A DNA stretch of 6,330 bases from contig JAKLIU010000118.1 of the NCBI GenBank assembly GCA_022709445.1, positions 1 through 6,330 of the forward strand, written 5' to 3'. Below are positions 1 through 6,330 of this stretch, one piece after another (position 1 is the stretch's first letter; every line of letters starts with the position of its first letter). A model generated the notes under the pieces. It did no database searches and was not told the DNA's origin. It saw only the letters and a program-made list of their open reading frames with translations. The translations under genes were made by a program, and so were the position numbers. This stretch comes from Spirochaetota bacterium. GTDB lineage: Bacteria; Spirochaetota; Spirochaetia; Treponematales; UBA12059.

Positions 1-458
1 CCATCATAGAGGACAAGAACGCCGTGCAGACGCAGAGCTACGGGCCCGAGGCCCGGGGCGGCGCTTCCAAGGCCGAGGTGGTCATTTCCGACACGGACAT
101 CGACTACCCCAAGGCCACCGACCCCGATTACCTCCTGGCCCTGACCCCCGAATCCTACAGGACTTACGGCAAGGACATGGGCAAGGGCCTCATCATCGTG
201 GATTCATCGGTGCAGCTCGACGAGTCGATCAAGGCCCGGACCGTCAGCGTCCCCATCCTCAAGACGGCAACCGAGGACCTGGGCAAGAAGGTCGTCGCCA
301 ACATCGTGGCCCTCGGCGTGCTCGGGGGCATCTCCGGCATCGTGAGCCTGCCGACCATGGAGCTGGCCGTGAAGAACCGCGTGCCCAAGGGAACCGAGGA
401 ACTCAACCTGGCGGCGCTCCGCAGGGGATTCGAACTCGCCATCAAGGCGAAGGCCTGA
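1..458 (+). CDS. korC: 2-oxoglutarate:ferredoxin oxidoreductase, gamma subunit (5'-truncated)
   Basis: The reading frame is already open at the window edge (first full codon at base 3) and ends with TGA at 456-458, giving 151 visible residues. Family members are usually about 180-190 residues, so roughly 30-40 N-terminal residues lie upstream. The GTG at 24 is in frame but is internal: the residues before it (IIEDKNAV) continue the family sequence. The segment TQSYGPEARGGASKAEVVIS is a hallmark of the gamma domain of 2-oxoacid:ferredoxin oxidoreductases, and the downstream IDYPK and LTPESY stretches are typical of the KorC type. The enzyme decarboxylates 2-oxoglutarate to succinyl-CoA in the cytoplasm, reducing ferredoxin; gamma is one of its subunits, and the alpha, beta and ferredoxin-like partners would be upstream. 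It lies 14 bases before the mutase gene, and succinyl-CoA is the mutase substrate, which favours 2-oxoglutarate over pyruvate or branched-chain 2-oxoacids. The exact substrate still cannot be proven from gamma alone. Confidence 0.88.
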   Translation, partial: IIEDKNAVQTQSYGPEARGGASKAEVVISDTDIDYPKATDPDYLLALTPESYRTYGKDMGKGLIIVDSSVQLDESIKARTVSVPILKTATEDLGKKVVANIVALGVLGGISGIVSLPTMELAVKNRVPKGTEELNLAALRRGFELAIKAKA

Positions 459-460
459 CA

Positions 461-466
461 GGGAGG
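461..466 (+). promoter_or_regulatory. Ribosome binding site for mutase large subunit
   Basis: GGGAGG lies 6 bases before the ATG at 473. A nearer ATG at 468 is out of frame and stops after two codons, so the 473 start is preferred. Confidence 0.7.
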
Positions 467-472
467 CATGCG

Positions 473-2132
<1,660 letters not shown>

Positions 2133-2134
<2 letters not shown>

Positions 2135-2140
2135 GGTGGG
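2133..2140 (+). promoter_or_regulatory. Ribosome binding site for mutase small subunit
   Basis: AAGGTGGG overlaps the TAA stop of the large subunit. Its AAGG core is 8 bases before the ATG at 2145. It supports 2145 over the upstream in-frame ATG at 2061, which lies inside the large-subunit gene and would add 28 non-homologous residues. Confidence 0.6.
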
Positions 2141-2144
2141 AATC

Positions 2145-2546
2145 ATGGATCGTACGATACGCGTTCTGGTAGCCAAGCCCGGCCTCGACGGCCACGACCG
2201 CGGCGCCAAGGTGATAGCCCGCGCGCTGCGGGACGCCGGCATGGAAGTCATCTACACAGGCCTCAGGCAGACGCCCGAGCAGATCGTGTCCGCCGCCATA
2301 CAGGAAGATGCCGACGTGATCGCCATGAGCATACTCTCCGGCGCGCACAACCACCTGTTCCCGCGCGTCATGGAGCTGCTCCGCGAGAAGAAGGTCGACG
2401 ACGTGCTGGTCCTGGGCGGGGGAGTCATCCCCGACGACGACATACCCGGCCTCAAGGCCGCGGGCATCGCCGAGATCTTCACTCCCGGATCGCCGACCCC
2501 GGCCATCATCGAGTTCATAAAGAACAACCTCAAGCGCAAGGCCTGA
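2145..2546 (+). CDS. mcmA2: Methylmalonyl-CoA mutase, small cobalamin-binding subunit
   Basis: This 133-residue protein is a stand-alone B12-binding domain that completes the split mutase. It begins MDRTIRVLVAKPGLDGHDRG, carrying the D-x-H-x-x-G motif (D15, H17, G20) whose histidine replaces dimethylbenzimidazole as the lower axial cobalt ligand (base-off/His-on binding). Further B12-fold signatures follow: S62-x-L64 in MSILSGAH, the glycine run 91-93 in VLGGGVIPDDD, and FTPGSPT at 112-118. The length matches a single Rossmann-like B12 domain with no extra domains. The frame also contains an ATG at 2061 inside the large-subunit gene. I chose 2145 because it has a ribosome site just upstream and because family N-termini begin right before the first beta strand (IRVLVAKPG). 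The gap to the large subunit is 10 bases, as expected for two chains made in equal amounts, and MeaB follows 7 bases later. Confidence 0.95.
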   Translation: MDRTIRVLVAKPGLDGHDRGAKVIARALRDAGMEVIYTGLRQTPEQIVSAAIQEDADVIAMSILSGAHNHLFPRVMELLREKKVDDVLVLGGGVIPDDDIPGLKAAGIAEIFTPGSPTPAIIEFIKNNLKRKA

Positions 2547-2553
2547 GCCGCGC

Positions 2554-3699
2554 ATGGACGACCCGGCCGAGCTCGCCCGGCGCGCACGGGGCGGAGACGC
2601 GCGCGCGATCGCCCGCCTGATCAGCATGATCGAGCGGGAGGATCCGGCGCGCCTGGCCGTCCTCAAGCTCCTGCACGCGTGGACGGGCAGGGCGCACGTG
2701 GTGGGCATCACCGGGCCGCCGGGCGCCGGCAAGAGCACCCTGGCCGACAAGATCGTGTCCGAGCTCCGAGGCCGGGGCCGCCGCGTGGCCGTGGTCGCCG
2801 TCGACCCTTCCAGCCCCTTCACCGGCGGCGCCATCCTGGGCGACCGGATACGCATGATGCGCCACGCCACCGACGAGGGCGTTTTCATCCGCAGCCTGGC
2901 CACGCGGGGCCACCTCGGGGGACTCTCGAGGGCCACCGCCGAGACGGTCAGGGTGCTGGACGCCGCCGGTTACGACGACGTGATCATCGAGACGGTCGGG
3001 GTGGGCCAGTCCGAGGTGGACGTGGTGCGCCTGGCCGATACCGTGGTCCTGGTGTCGGTGCCCGGCCTGGGCGACGACATCCAGGCCATCAAGGCCGGCG
3101 TCATGGAAATCGGCGACGTGTTCTGCGTCAACAAGGCGGACCGGGACGGATCCGAGCGCGTGCTGCGCGAAATCAAGTCCATGCTGGAGAACGCCGTGCT
3201 CAACGGGGCGGCAACCCGCTTCACGCCCCTGTACGACGCGATGGCCTGCATGGGTGCGGCCTCGGGAGAAAACGCGGGAGCGGAAGACGCGGTTCCCGAC
3301 GACGAGGCCCACCGGAGCTTCTTCCGGCAGCGAGCCCCCTCAGCCGCGGACGGGGGATCGGGACACCACGGCGGGACGCTTCCCGGCTACGGTTCCCTGG
3401 CCATCCCCCCGGTGCTGGCGACGGTCGCCGAGACGGGGGAGGGCGTCAAGGCCCTGGTCGACGCGGTCAAGGCGCACGAGGCCGCGCTCGCGCTCACGGG
3501 CATGCTCGCCACCCGGCGCAGGGACAACCTGGCCTGGGAACTGGGAAAAGCCCTGGCCGGACGCATCCTGGCACGCCTGGAGGATGACGGGCGGAGGACC
3601 GCGGTGGCCGGCCTCGCCGGCTCGGTGATGGACAGGCAGACTGATTTCTACGACGCGCTCGATGCGCTCGAACGCATGCTCGGCTCGCGGCAGCCGTGA
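2554..3699 (+). CDS. meaB: MeaB/ArgK-type GTPase, methylmalonyl-CoA mutase chaperone
   Basis: This is a G3E-family P-loop GTPase (MeaB; MMAA in humans) that gates cobalamin loading and protects or reactivates methylmalonyl-CoA mutase. Visible motifs: Walker A GPPGAGKS (54-61), VDPSSPFTGGAILGDR (83-98, switch/Mg2+ and switch III area), ETVGVGQSEVDV (146-157, G3/switch II), NKAD (193-196, guanine specificity) and a C-terminal helical dimerisation segment from about 318. At 381 residues it is longer than the usual 310-340. The excess falls at about residues 215-284, between NKAD and the strand IPPVLATVAETGEG, and is rich in Gly, Ala, Ser and Asp with a GSGHHGG stretch. The reading frame, the flanking motifs and the GC-rich composition are intact, so a frameshift is unlikely. 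The gene starts 7 bases after the small mutase subunit with no clear Shine-Dalgarno, suggesting translational coupling. Adjacency to the mutase subunits makes the chaperone role nearly certain. Confidence 0.95.
   Translation: MDDPAELARRARGGDARAIARLISMIEREDPARLAVLKLLHAWTGRAHVVGITGPPGAGKSTLADKIVSELRGRGRRVAVVAVDPSSPFTGGAILGDRIRMMRHATDEGVFIRSLATRGHLGGLSRATAETVRVLDAAGYDDVIIETVGVGQSEVDVVRLADTVVLVSVPGLGDDIQAIKAGVMEIGDVFCVNKADRDGSERVLREIKSMLENAVLNGAATRFTPLYDAMACMGAASGENAGAEDAVPDDEAHRSFFRQRAPSAADGGSGHHGGTLPGYGSLAIPPVLATVAETGEGVKALVDAVKAHEAALALTGMLATRRRDNLAWELGKALAGRILARLEDDGRRTAVAGLAGSVMDRQTDFYDALDALERMLGSRQP
3196..3405 (+). other. Apparent low-complexity insertion in MeaB
   Basis: This segment encodes MeaB residues 215-284, between the NKAD motif region and the next core beta strand. 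From N193 to P285 there are about 92 residues. I recall about 35-45 in typical MeaB/ArgK proteins such as the E. coli one, so about 50 look extra. The segment is acidic and glycine-rich, probably flexible, and contains a His-His pair (271-272). Function unknown; the exact boundaries need an alignment. Confidence 0.55.
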
Positions 3700-3711
3700 T
3701 CGCAGACTGAC

Positions 3712-3717
3712 AGGAGG
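3712..3717 (+). promoter_or_regulatory. Ribosome binding site for epimerase
   Basis: AGGAGG, a consensus Shine-Dalgarno, lies 4 bases before the ATG at 3722. It decides the start against the in-frame ATG at 3662, which lies inside meaB and would add 20 non-homologous residues. Confidence 0.8.
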
Positions 3718-3721
3718 ACCC

Positions 3722-4123
3722 ATGGTCGGAAAATTGGATCACATAGGAATCGCGGTGGCGAACCTGGACGAGAGCCTGAAGTTCTACACAGACATCCTTG
3801 GAATGGAGCTGCACGGCACGGAAACGGTTGCCGAGCAGAAGGTGCGCGTGGCCTTCCTTCCGGTGGGCGACACCGAAGTGGAGCTCCTGGAGTCCACCGA
3901 TCCCGAAGGCCCGATCGCCAAGTTCATCGAGGCGAAGGGCCAGGGCATCCAGCACCTGGCGTTCAGCGTGCCGGACATCGAGGCGGCCCTGGCCGAGCTC
4001 AAGGCAAAGGGCATCAGGCTGATCGACGAGAAGCCGCGCTACGGGGCCGGCGGCGCGAAGATAGCCTTCCTGCACCCGAAGGCGACCAACGGCGTACTCA
4101 TAGAGCTCAGCCAGCGGGGCTGA
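3722..4123 (+). CDS. mce: Methylmalonyl-CoA epimerase
   Basis: This 133-residue protein of the vicinal oxygen chelate (glyoxalase/bleomycin resistance) superfamily interconverts (R)- and (S)-methylmalonyl-CoA (EC 5.1.99.1). It links the mutase, which uses the R form, to the biotin enzyme, which uses the S form. Two beta-alpha-beta-beta-beta modules are visible: the first starts at LDHIGIAVANLDESLKFY and the second at IQHLAFSVPDIEAAL. Likely divalent-metal ligands, by comparison with the P. shermanii enzyme, are H7, E54 (in VELLES), H78 and E128 (in VLIELSQ). The GTGG-like stretch RYGAGGAKIAFLHPK (106-120) is typical of epimerases rather than lactoylglutathione lyases. Length is normal for the family. 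The start at 3722 has a perfect ribosome site and gives the usual short N-terminus before the first strand. It lies 22 bases after meaB and 39 bases before the carboxyltransferase gene, the order expected from the pathway. Confidence 0.94.
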   Translation: MVGKLDHIGIAVANLDESLKFYTDILGMELHGTETVAEQKVRVAFLPVGDTEVELLESTDPEGPIAKFIEAKGQGIQHLAFSVPDIEAALAELKAKGIRLIDEKPRYGAGGAKIAFLHPKATNGVLIELSQRG

Positions 4124-4162
4124 CGCATCACCATCCAGCATCTTTGCAACGGAGCGGAATAG

Positions 4163-5707
4163 ATGGAAGCTAAACTGAAAGAACTGGCCACGCGGCGCGA
4201 GAAGATACTCGCCGGCGGCGGCCCCAAGCGGGTGGCCGCCCAGCACGAGAAAGGCAAGATGACCGCCCGCGAGCGCATCGAATCCTTCCTCGATGCCGGA
4301 ACGTTCACGGAAGTGGACGCCTTCGTGGAACACCGCGCGGTGGACCTGGGCATGGACAAGACCGAGGCGCCCGGTGAGGGCGTGGTCATCGGCTACGGCA
4401 CCGTCGACGGGCGCGTGGTGTGGGTGTTCGCCCAGGACTTCACGGTCGTGGGCGGCTCGCTCGGCGAGATGCACGCCGCCAAGATCTGCAAGGCCATGGA
4501 CATGGCCATGAAGGTCGGCTGCCCCTGCATCGGCATAAACGACTCAGGCGGTGCGCGCATCCAGGAAGGCGTTGACGCGCTCTCCGGCTACGGCGACATC
4601 TTCTACCGCAACACGCTCGCCTCCGGCGTCATCCCGCAGATATCCGTGATCATGGGGCCCTGCGCCGGCGGCGCGGTGTACTCTCCGGCGCTCACCGACT
4701 TCACCGTCATGGTGGACAAGACGGCCAACATGTTCATCACCGGGCCGCAGGTCATCAAGGCGGTCACCGGCGAGGACGTTTCCGCCGAGGGCCTGGGCGG
4801 CGCCCTGGTGCACAGCGAGATCTCCGGCTGCGCGAGCCTCATGTTCGCGAACGAACAGGCCACGATCGCCGGCATCCGCAAGCTCCTGTCCTACCTGCCC
4901 CAGAACAACGTCGAGGATCCTCCCCTGGCCAGGACCGCCGACGCGGTGAACCGTTCCATCCCGACACTCGCCGGCATCATCCCGGAATCCGCCAACAAGC
5001 CCTACGACATCCGCGACGTGATCAGGCAAGTCTTCGACGACGGCGACTTCTTCGAGATCCAGGACCTGTACGCCCAGAACATCGTGGTGGGCTTCGCTCG
5101 CCTCGGGGGCCGTTCGGTGGGCATCGTGGCCAACCAGCCCCGCATCATGGCCGGAGTGCTGGACATCAACGCGTCCGACAAGGCCAGCCGCTTCATCCGC
5201 TTCTGCGACGCCTTCAACGTGCCCCTGGTGACCTTCACCGACACGGCCGGCTACCTTCCCGGCGTCGGTCAGGAACACTCGGGCGTGATCCGCCACGGCG
5301 CCAAGCTCCTGTACGCCTACTCCGAGGCCACCGTGCCCAAGCTCACGGTGATCGTGCGCAAGGCATACGGCGGAGCCTACATAGCGATGTGCTCCCGGCA
5401 CCTGGGGGCCGACCAGGTCTTCGCCTGGCCCAGCGCCGAGATCGCCGTGATGGGACCGGACGGCGCCGCGAACATCATCTTCAAGAAGGACATCGACGAA
5501 GCGGCCGACCCGGTGGCCACCCGCAAGGCCAAGATCGACGAGTACAAGCGGAACTTCGCCAACCCATACAAGGCAGCGGTGCGCGGTTACGTCGACGACG
5601 TGATCGACCCGGCCGACACCCGCGCGCGCCTCCATGGCGCGCTGGCCATGCTCCTCGGCAAGCGCGAGACGCGCCCCGCCAAGAAGCACGGCAACATCCC
5701 CGTGTAA
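4163..5707 (+). CDS. mmdA: Methylmalonyl-CoA decarboxylase alpha subunit / biotin-dependent carboxyltransferase
   Basis: This 514-residue carboxyltransferase has two crotonase-like domains. In a decarboxylase complex it moves the carboxyl group of (S)-methylmalonyl-CoA to carrier-bound biotin, releasing propionyl-CoA. The N domain includes GINDSGGARIQEG (124-136) and the oxyanion-hole loop GPCAGGAVYSPALTD (165-179). The C domain includes FTDTAGYLPGVGQE (358-371), the second oxyanion loop RKAYGGAYIAM (399-409) and AWPSAEIAVMG (421-431), and it ends KKHGNIPV, the usual C-terminus. Length matches known MmdA (about 510). The family also holds propionyl-CoA carboxylase beta and the transcarboxylase 12S subunit, which sequence alone separates poorly. 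I favour decarboxylase because an OadG/MmdD-like gene and a free biotin carrier follow, and because residue 407 is Ile where true PccB enzymes carry Asp. CGGAG at 4150-4154 is 8 bases before the ATG. The 39-base gap upstream is the largest in the window but holds no clear promoter or terminator. Confidence 0.92.
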   Translation: MEAKLKELATRREKILAGGGPKRVAAQHEKGKMTARERIESFLDAGTFTEVDAFVEHRAVDLGMDKTEAPGEGVVIGYGTVDGRVVWVFAQDFTVVGGSLGEMHAAKICKAMDMAMKVGCPCIGINDSGGARIQEGVDALSGYGDIFYRNTLASGVIPQISVIMGPCAGGAVYSPALTDFTVMVDKTANMFITGPQVIKAVTGEDVSAEGLGGALVHSEISGCASLMFANEQATIAGIRKLLSYLPQNNVEDPPLARTADAVNRSIPTLAGIIPESANKPYDIRDVIRQVFDDGDFFEIQDLYAQNIVVGFARLGGRSVGIVANQPRIMAGVLDINASDKASRFIRFCDAFNVPLVTFTDTAGYLPGVGQEHSGVIRHGAKLLYAYSEATVPKLTVIVRKAYGGAYIAMCSRHLGADQVFAWPSAEIAVMGPDGAANIIFKKDIDEAADPVATRKAKIDEYKRNFANPYKAAVRGYVDDVIDPADTRARLHGALAMLLGKRETRPAKKHGNIPV

Positions 5708-5711
5708 GGAG
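5706..5711 (+). promoter_or_regulatory. Ribosome binding site for mmdD
   Basis: AAGGAG overlaps the TAA stop of mmdA and lies 5 bases before the ATG at 5717, indicating tight translational linkage of the two genes. Confidence 0.7.
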
Positions 5712-5716
5712 CTCTC

Positions 5717-6061
5717 ATGCAAATGCAATGGGTAATCCTCCTGATCGGGATCGGGACGGTCTTCGCTGGGCTCTTCATCATCCAGCTCATCATCGCGCTC
5801 TTCAAGGTGACGATCGCGCCCAAGGCGGCGCGCCGCGCGGCCGAGCCGCCGGCCCAGTCGACACGTCAGGCCGCCGAGGCGGGTACTGATTCCCGCCTGG
5901 TTGCCGTGATAGCGGCCGCCATAGCCGCGGCCTCCGGCTCGCCCCTCTCGTCGTTCCGCATCGCCTCCATAGAACCGGCCTCGTCGCAGGCCGGCGGATT
6001 CAACACCCCCGCGTGGGGATACATCGATCGCGTCGCCCGGACCGTCCGCGGCCGCTCATGA
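5717..6061 (+). CDS. mmdD: OadG/MmdD family small membrane subunit of sodium-pumping decarboxylase
   Basis: This 114-residue protein has one strong N-terminal transmembrane segment (about residues 5-29, VILLIGIGTVFAGLFIIQLI...), then a basic stop (K30, K36, R39, R40) and an Ala/Pro/Gln-rich linker. The C-terminal block LVAVIAAAIAAASG (61-74) followed by FRIASIE (80-86) and a Trp/Arg-rich tail (PAW ... RVARTVRGRS) is a pattern I recognise from OadG gamma and MmdD delta subunits. These small subunits hold the soluble carboxyltransferase and biotin carrier on the membrane pump and stabilise the complex. The family is weakly conserved, so the call rests on the TM-plus-AIAAA-plus-FRI pattern, the size, and the position between mmdA and a biotin carrier gene. 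That order resembles known methylmalonyl-CoA decarboxylase operons. The start has a good ribosome site 9 bases after mmdA ends. The stop codon overlaps an ATG (ATGA at 6058-6061), but the next gene probably starts at 6073. Confidence 0.8.
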   Translation: MQMQWVILLIGIGTVFAGLFIIQLIIALFKVTIAPKAARRAAEPPAQSTRQAAEAGTDSRLVAVIAAAIAAASGSPLSSFRIASIEPASSQAGGFNTPAWGYIDRVARTVRGRS

Positions 6062-6066
6062 AGGAG
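6061..6066 (+). promoter_or_regulatory. Ribosome binding site for biotin carrier gene
   Basis: AAGGAG lies 6 bases before the ATG at 6073. It selects 6073 over the in-frame ATG at 6058, which overlaps the mmdD stop and would place this site inside the coding region. Confidence 0.7.
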
Positions 6067-6072
6067 AATGAC

Positions 6073-6330
6073 ATGACCAGGAAATACAAAGTGACCGTGA
6101 ACGGCCAGTCCTACGACGTGGCCGTGGAGGAACTCGGCGCCGCCGCACCTGCCGCTCCCGTGATGCACGCCGCTCCCGCGGCGGCCGCGCCTGGCCCCGT
6201 CGCCGCACCCGTGGCCGCCAGCCCCTCCAGTTCCGCTGGCCCGGAGACCGTGAAGGCCCCCATGCCCGGCACCGTGCTCGGCGTCAAGGTCTCCAACGGC
6301 CAGGCGGTGAAGCGCGGCGACGTGCTCCTC
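6073..6330 (+). CDS. mmdC: Biotin carrier (gamma) subunit of methylmalonyl-CoA decarboxylase, 3'-truncated
   Basis: The frame is open to the window edge, giving 86 residues. The order is a short N-terminal strand region (MTRKYKVTVNGQSYDVAVEE), then an Ala/Pro-rich flexible linker (about residues 22-58, e.g. AAPAAAAPGPVAAPVAAS), then the start of a biotinyl/lipoyl domain: VKAPMPGTVLGVKVSNGQAVKRGDVLL. That last block is the standard first half of the hammerhead fold of biotin carriers. The biotinylated lysine (in the family's EAMKM motif) would come within about ten residues after the edge, so it cannot be confirmed here. In the decarboxylase the biotin arm carries carboxyl from MmdA to the membrane beta subunit, where it is released as CO2 with sodium export. 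As a separate carrier not fused to a biotin carboxylase, it agrees with a decarboxylase or transcarboxylase (1.3S-like) system. It starts 11 bases after mmdD. Confidence 0.9.
   Translation, partial: MTRKYKVTVNGQSYDVAVEELGAAAPAAPVMHAAPAAAAPGPVAAPVAASPSSSAGPETVKAPMPGTVLGVKVSNGQAVKRGDVLL

Noticed and set aside
2530..3312. Long minus-strand and +1-frame open frames over meaB.
   Set aside because: All GTPase motifs lie in the 2554-3699 frame; the alternatives are Arg/Gly/His-rich shadows.
3196..3405. Frameshift or inserted mobile fragment in meaB.
   Set aside because: The frame is continuous, motifs on both sides are intact, the base composition matches its surroundings, and no flanking repeats are seen.
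4124..4162. Possible internal promoter in the largest gap (a TTGCAA at 4144-4149 resembles a -35 box).
   Set aside because: A matching -10 box would fall inside the mmdA coding region and none is seen; a single hexamer is weak evidence. There is also no hairpin plus T-run to mark a terminator.
4544..5728. A 394-codon minus-strand open frame opposite mmdA.
   Set aside because: Same cause: mirror of the strongly biased mmdA codons, with His/Val/Gly-rich repetitive translation and no recognisable motifs.
6058..6075. ATG at 6058 overlapping the mmdD stop (ATGA) as the start of the biotin carrier.
   Set aside because: In frame but with no ribosome site at proper spacing; AAGGAG at 6061-6066 points to the ATG at 6073.

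Overview
The window is a compact, GC-rich run of eight genes, all on the + strand, separated by gaps of only 7 to 39 bases. It reads as part of one operon for the methylmalonyl-CoA (succinate-propionate) pathway. Both end genes are cut by the window. Nothing in it is clearly a new system; it is well-preserved central metabolism with a few unusual details.

Layout: (1) the 3' part of a gamma subunit of 2-oxoglutarate:ferredoxin oxidoreductase (korC); (2) the catalytic large subunit of methylmalonyl-CoA mutase; (3) a separate small cobalamin-binding mutase subunit; (4) the mutase-associated GTPase chaperone MeaB, with an apparent extra low-complexity segment; (5) methylmalonyl-CoA epimerase; (6) a biotin-dependent carboxyltransferase of the methylmalonyl-CoA decarboxylase alpha / propionyl-CoA carboxylase beta family; (7) a small one-TM protein of the OadG/MmdD family; (8) the start of a biotin carrier protein with an Ala/Pro-rich linker, cut just before the expected biotinylation lysine.

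Together the genes give a continuous route: 2-oxoglutarate + CoA + oxidised ferredoxin -> succinyl-CoA + CO2 (Kor); succinyl-CoA <-> (R)-methylmalonyl-CoA (mutase, kept active by MeaB); (R) <-> (S)-methylmalonyl-CoA (epimerase); (S)-methylmalonyl-CoA <-> propionyl-CoA + CO2 (Mmd). The OadG/MmdD-like gene followed by a free-standing biotin carrier points to a membrane-bound, sodium-pumping decarboxylase rather than a plain ATP-dependent carboxylase. The beta (membrane pump) subunit should therefore lie just downstream. The pathway could run toward propionate formation or, in reverse, toward propionate oxidation; the sequence does not settle the direction.

Organism: a high-GC bacterium with a ferredoxin-linked 2-oxoacid oxidoreductase, a split mutase and a probable Na+-pumping decarboxylase, so probably an anaerobe or facultative anaerobe. 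A Desulfobacterota-like (delta-proteobacterial) or other propionate-metabolising anaerobic lineage fits, but this is inference from gene content only. I see no mobile elements, RNA genes, CRISPR arrays, internal terminators or convincing internal promoters, and no gene-free stretch longer than 39 bases.
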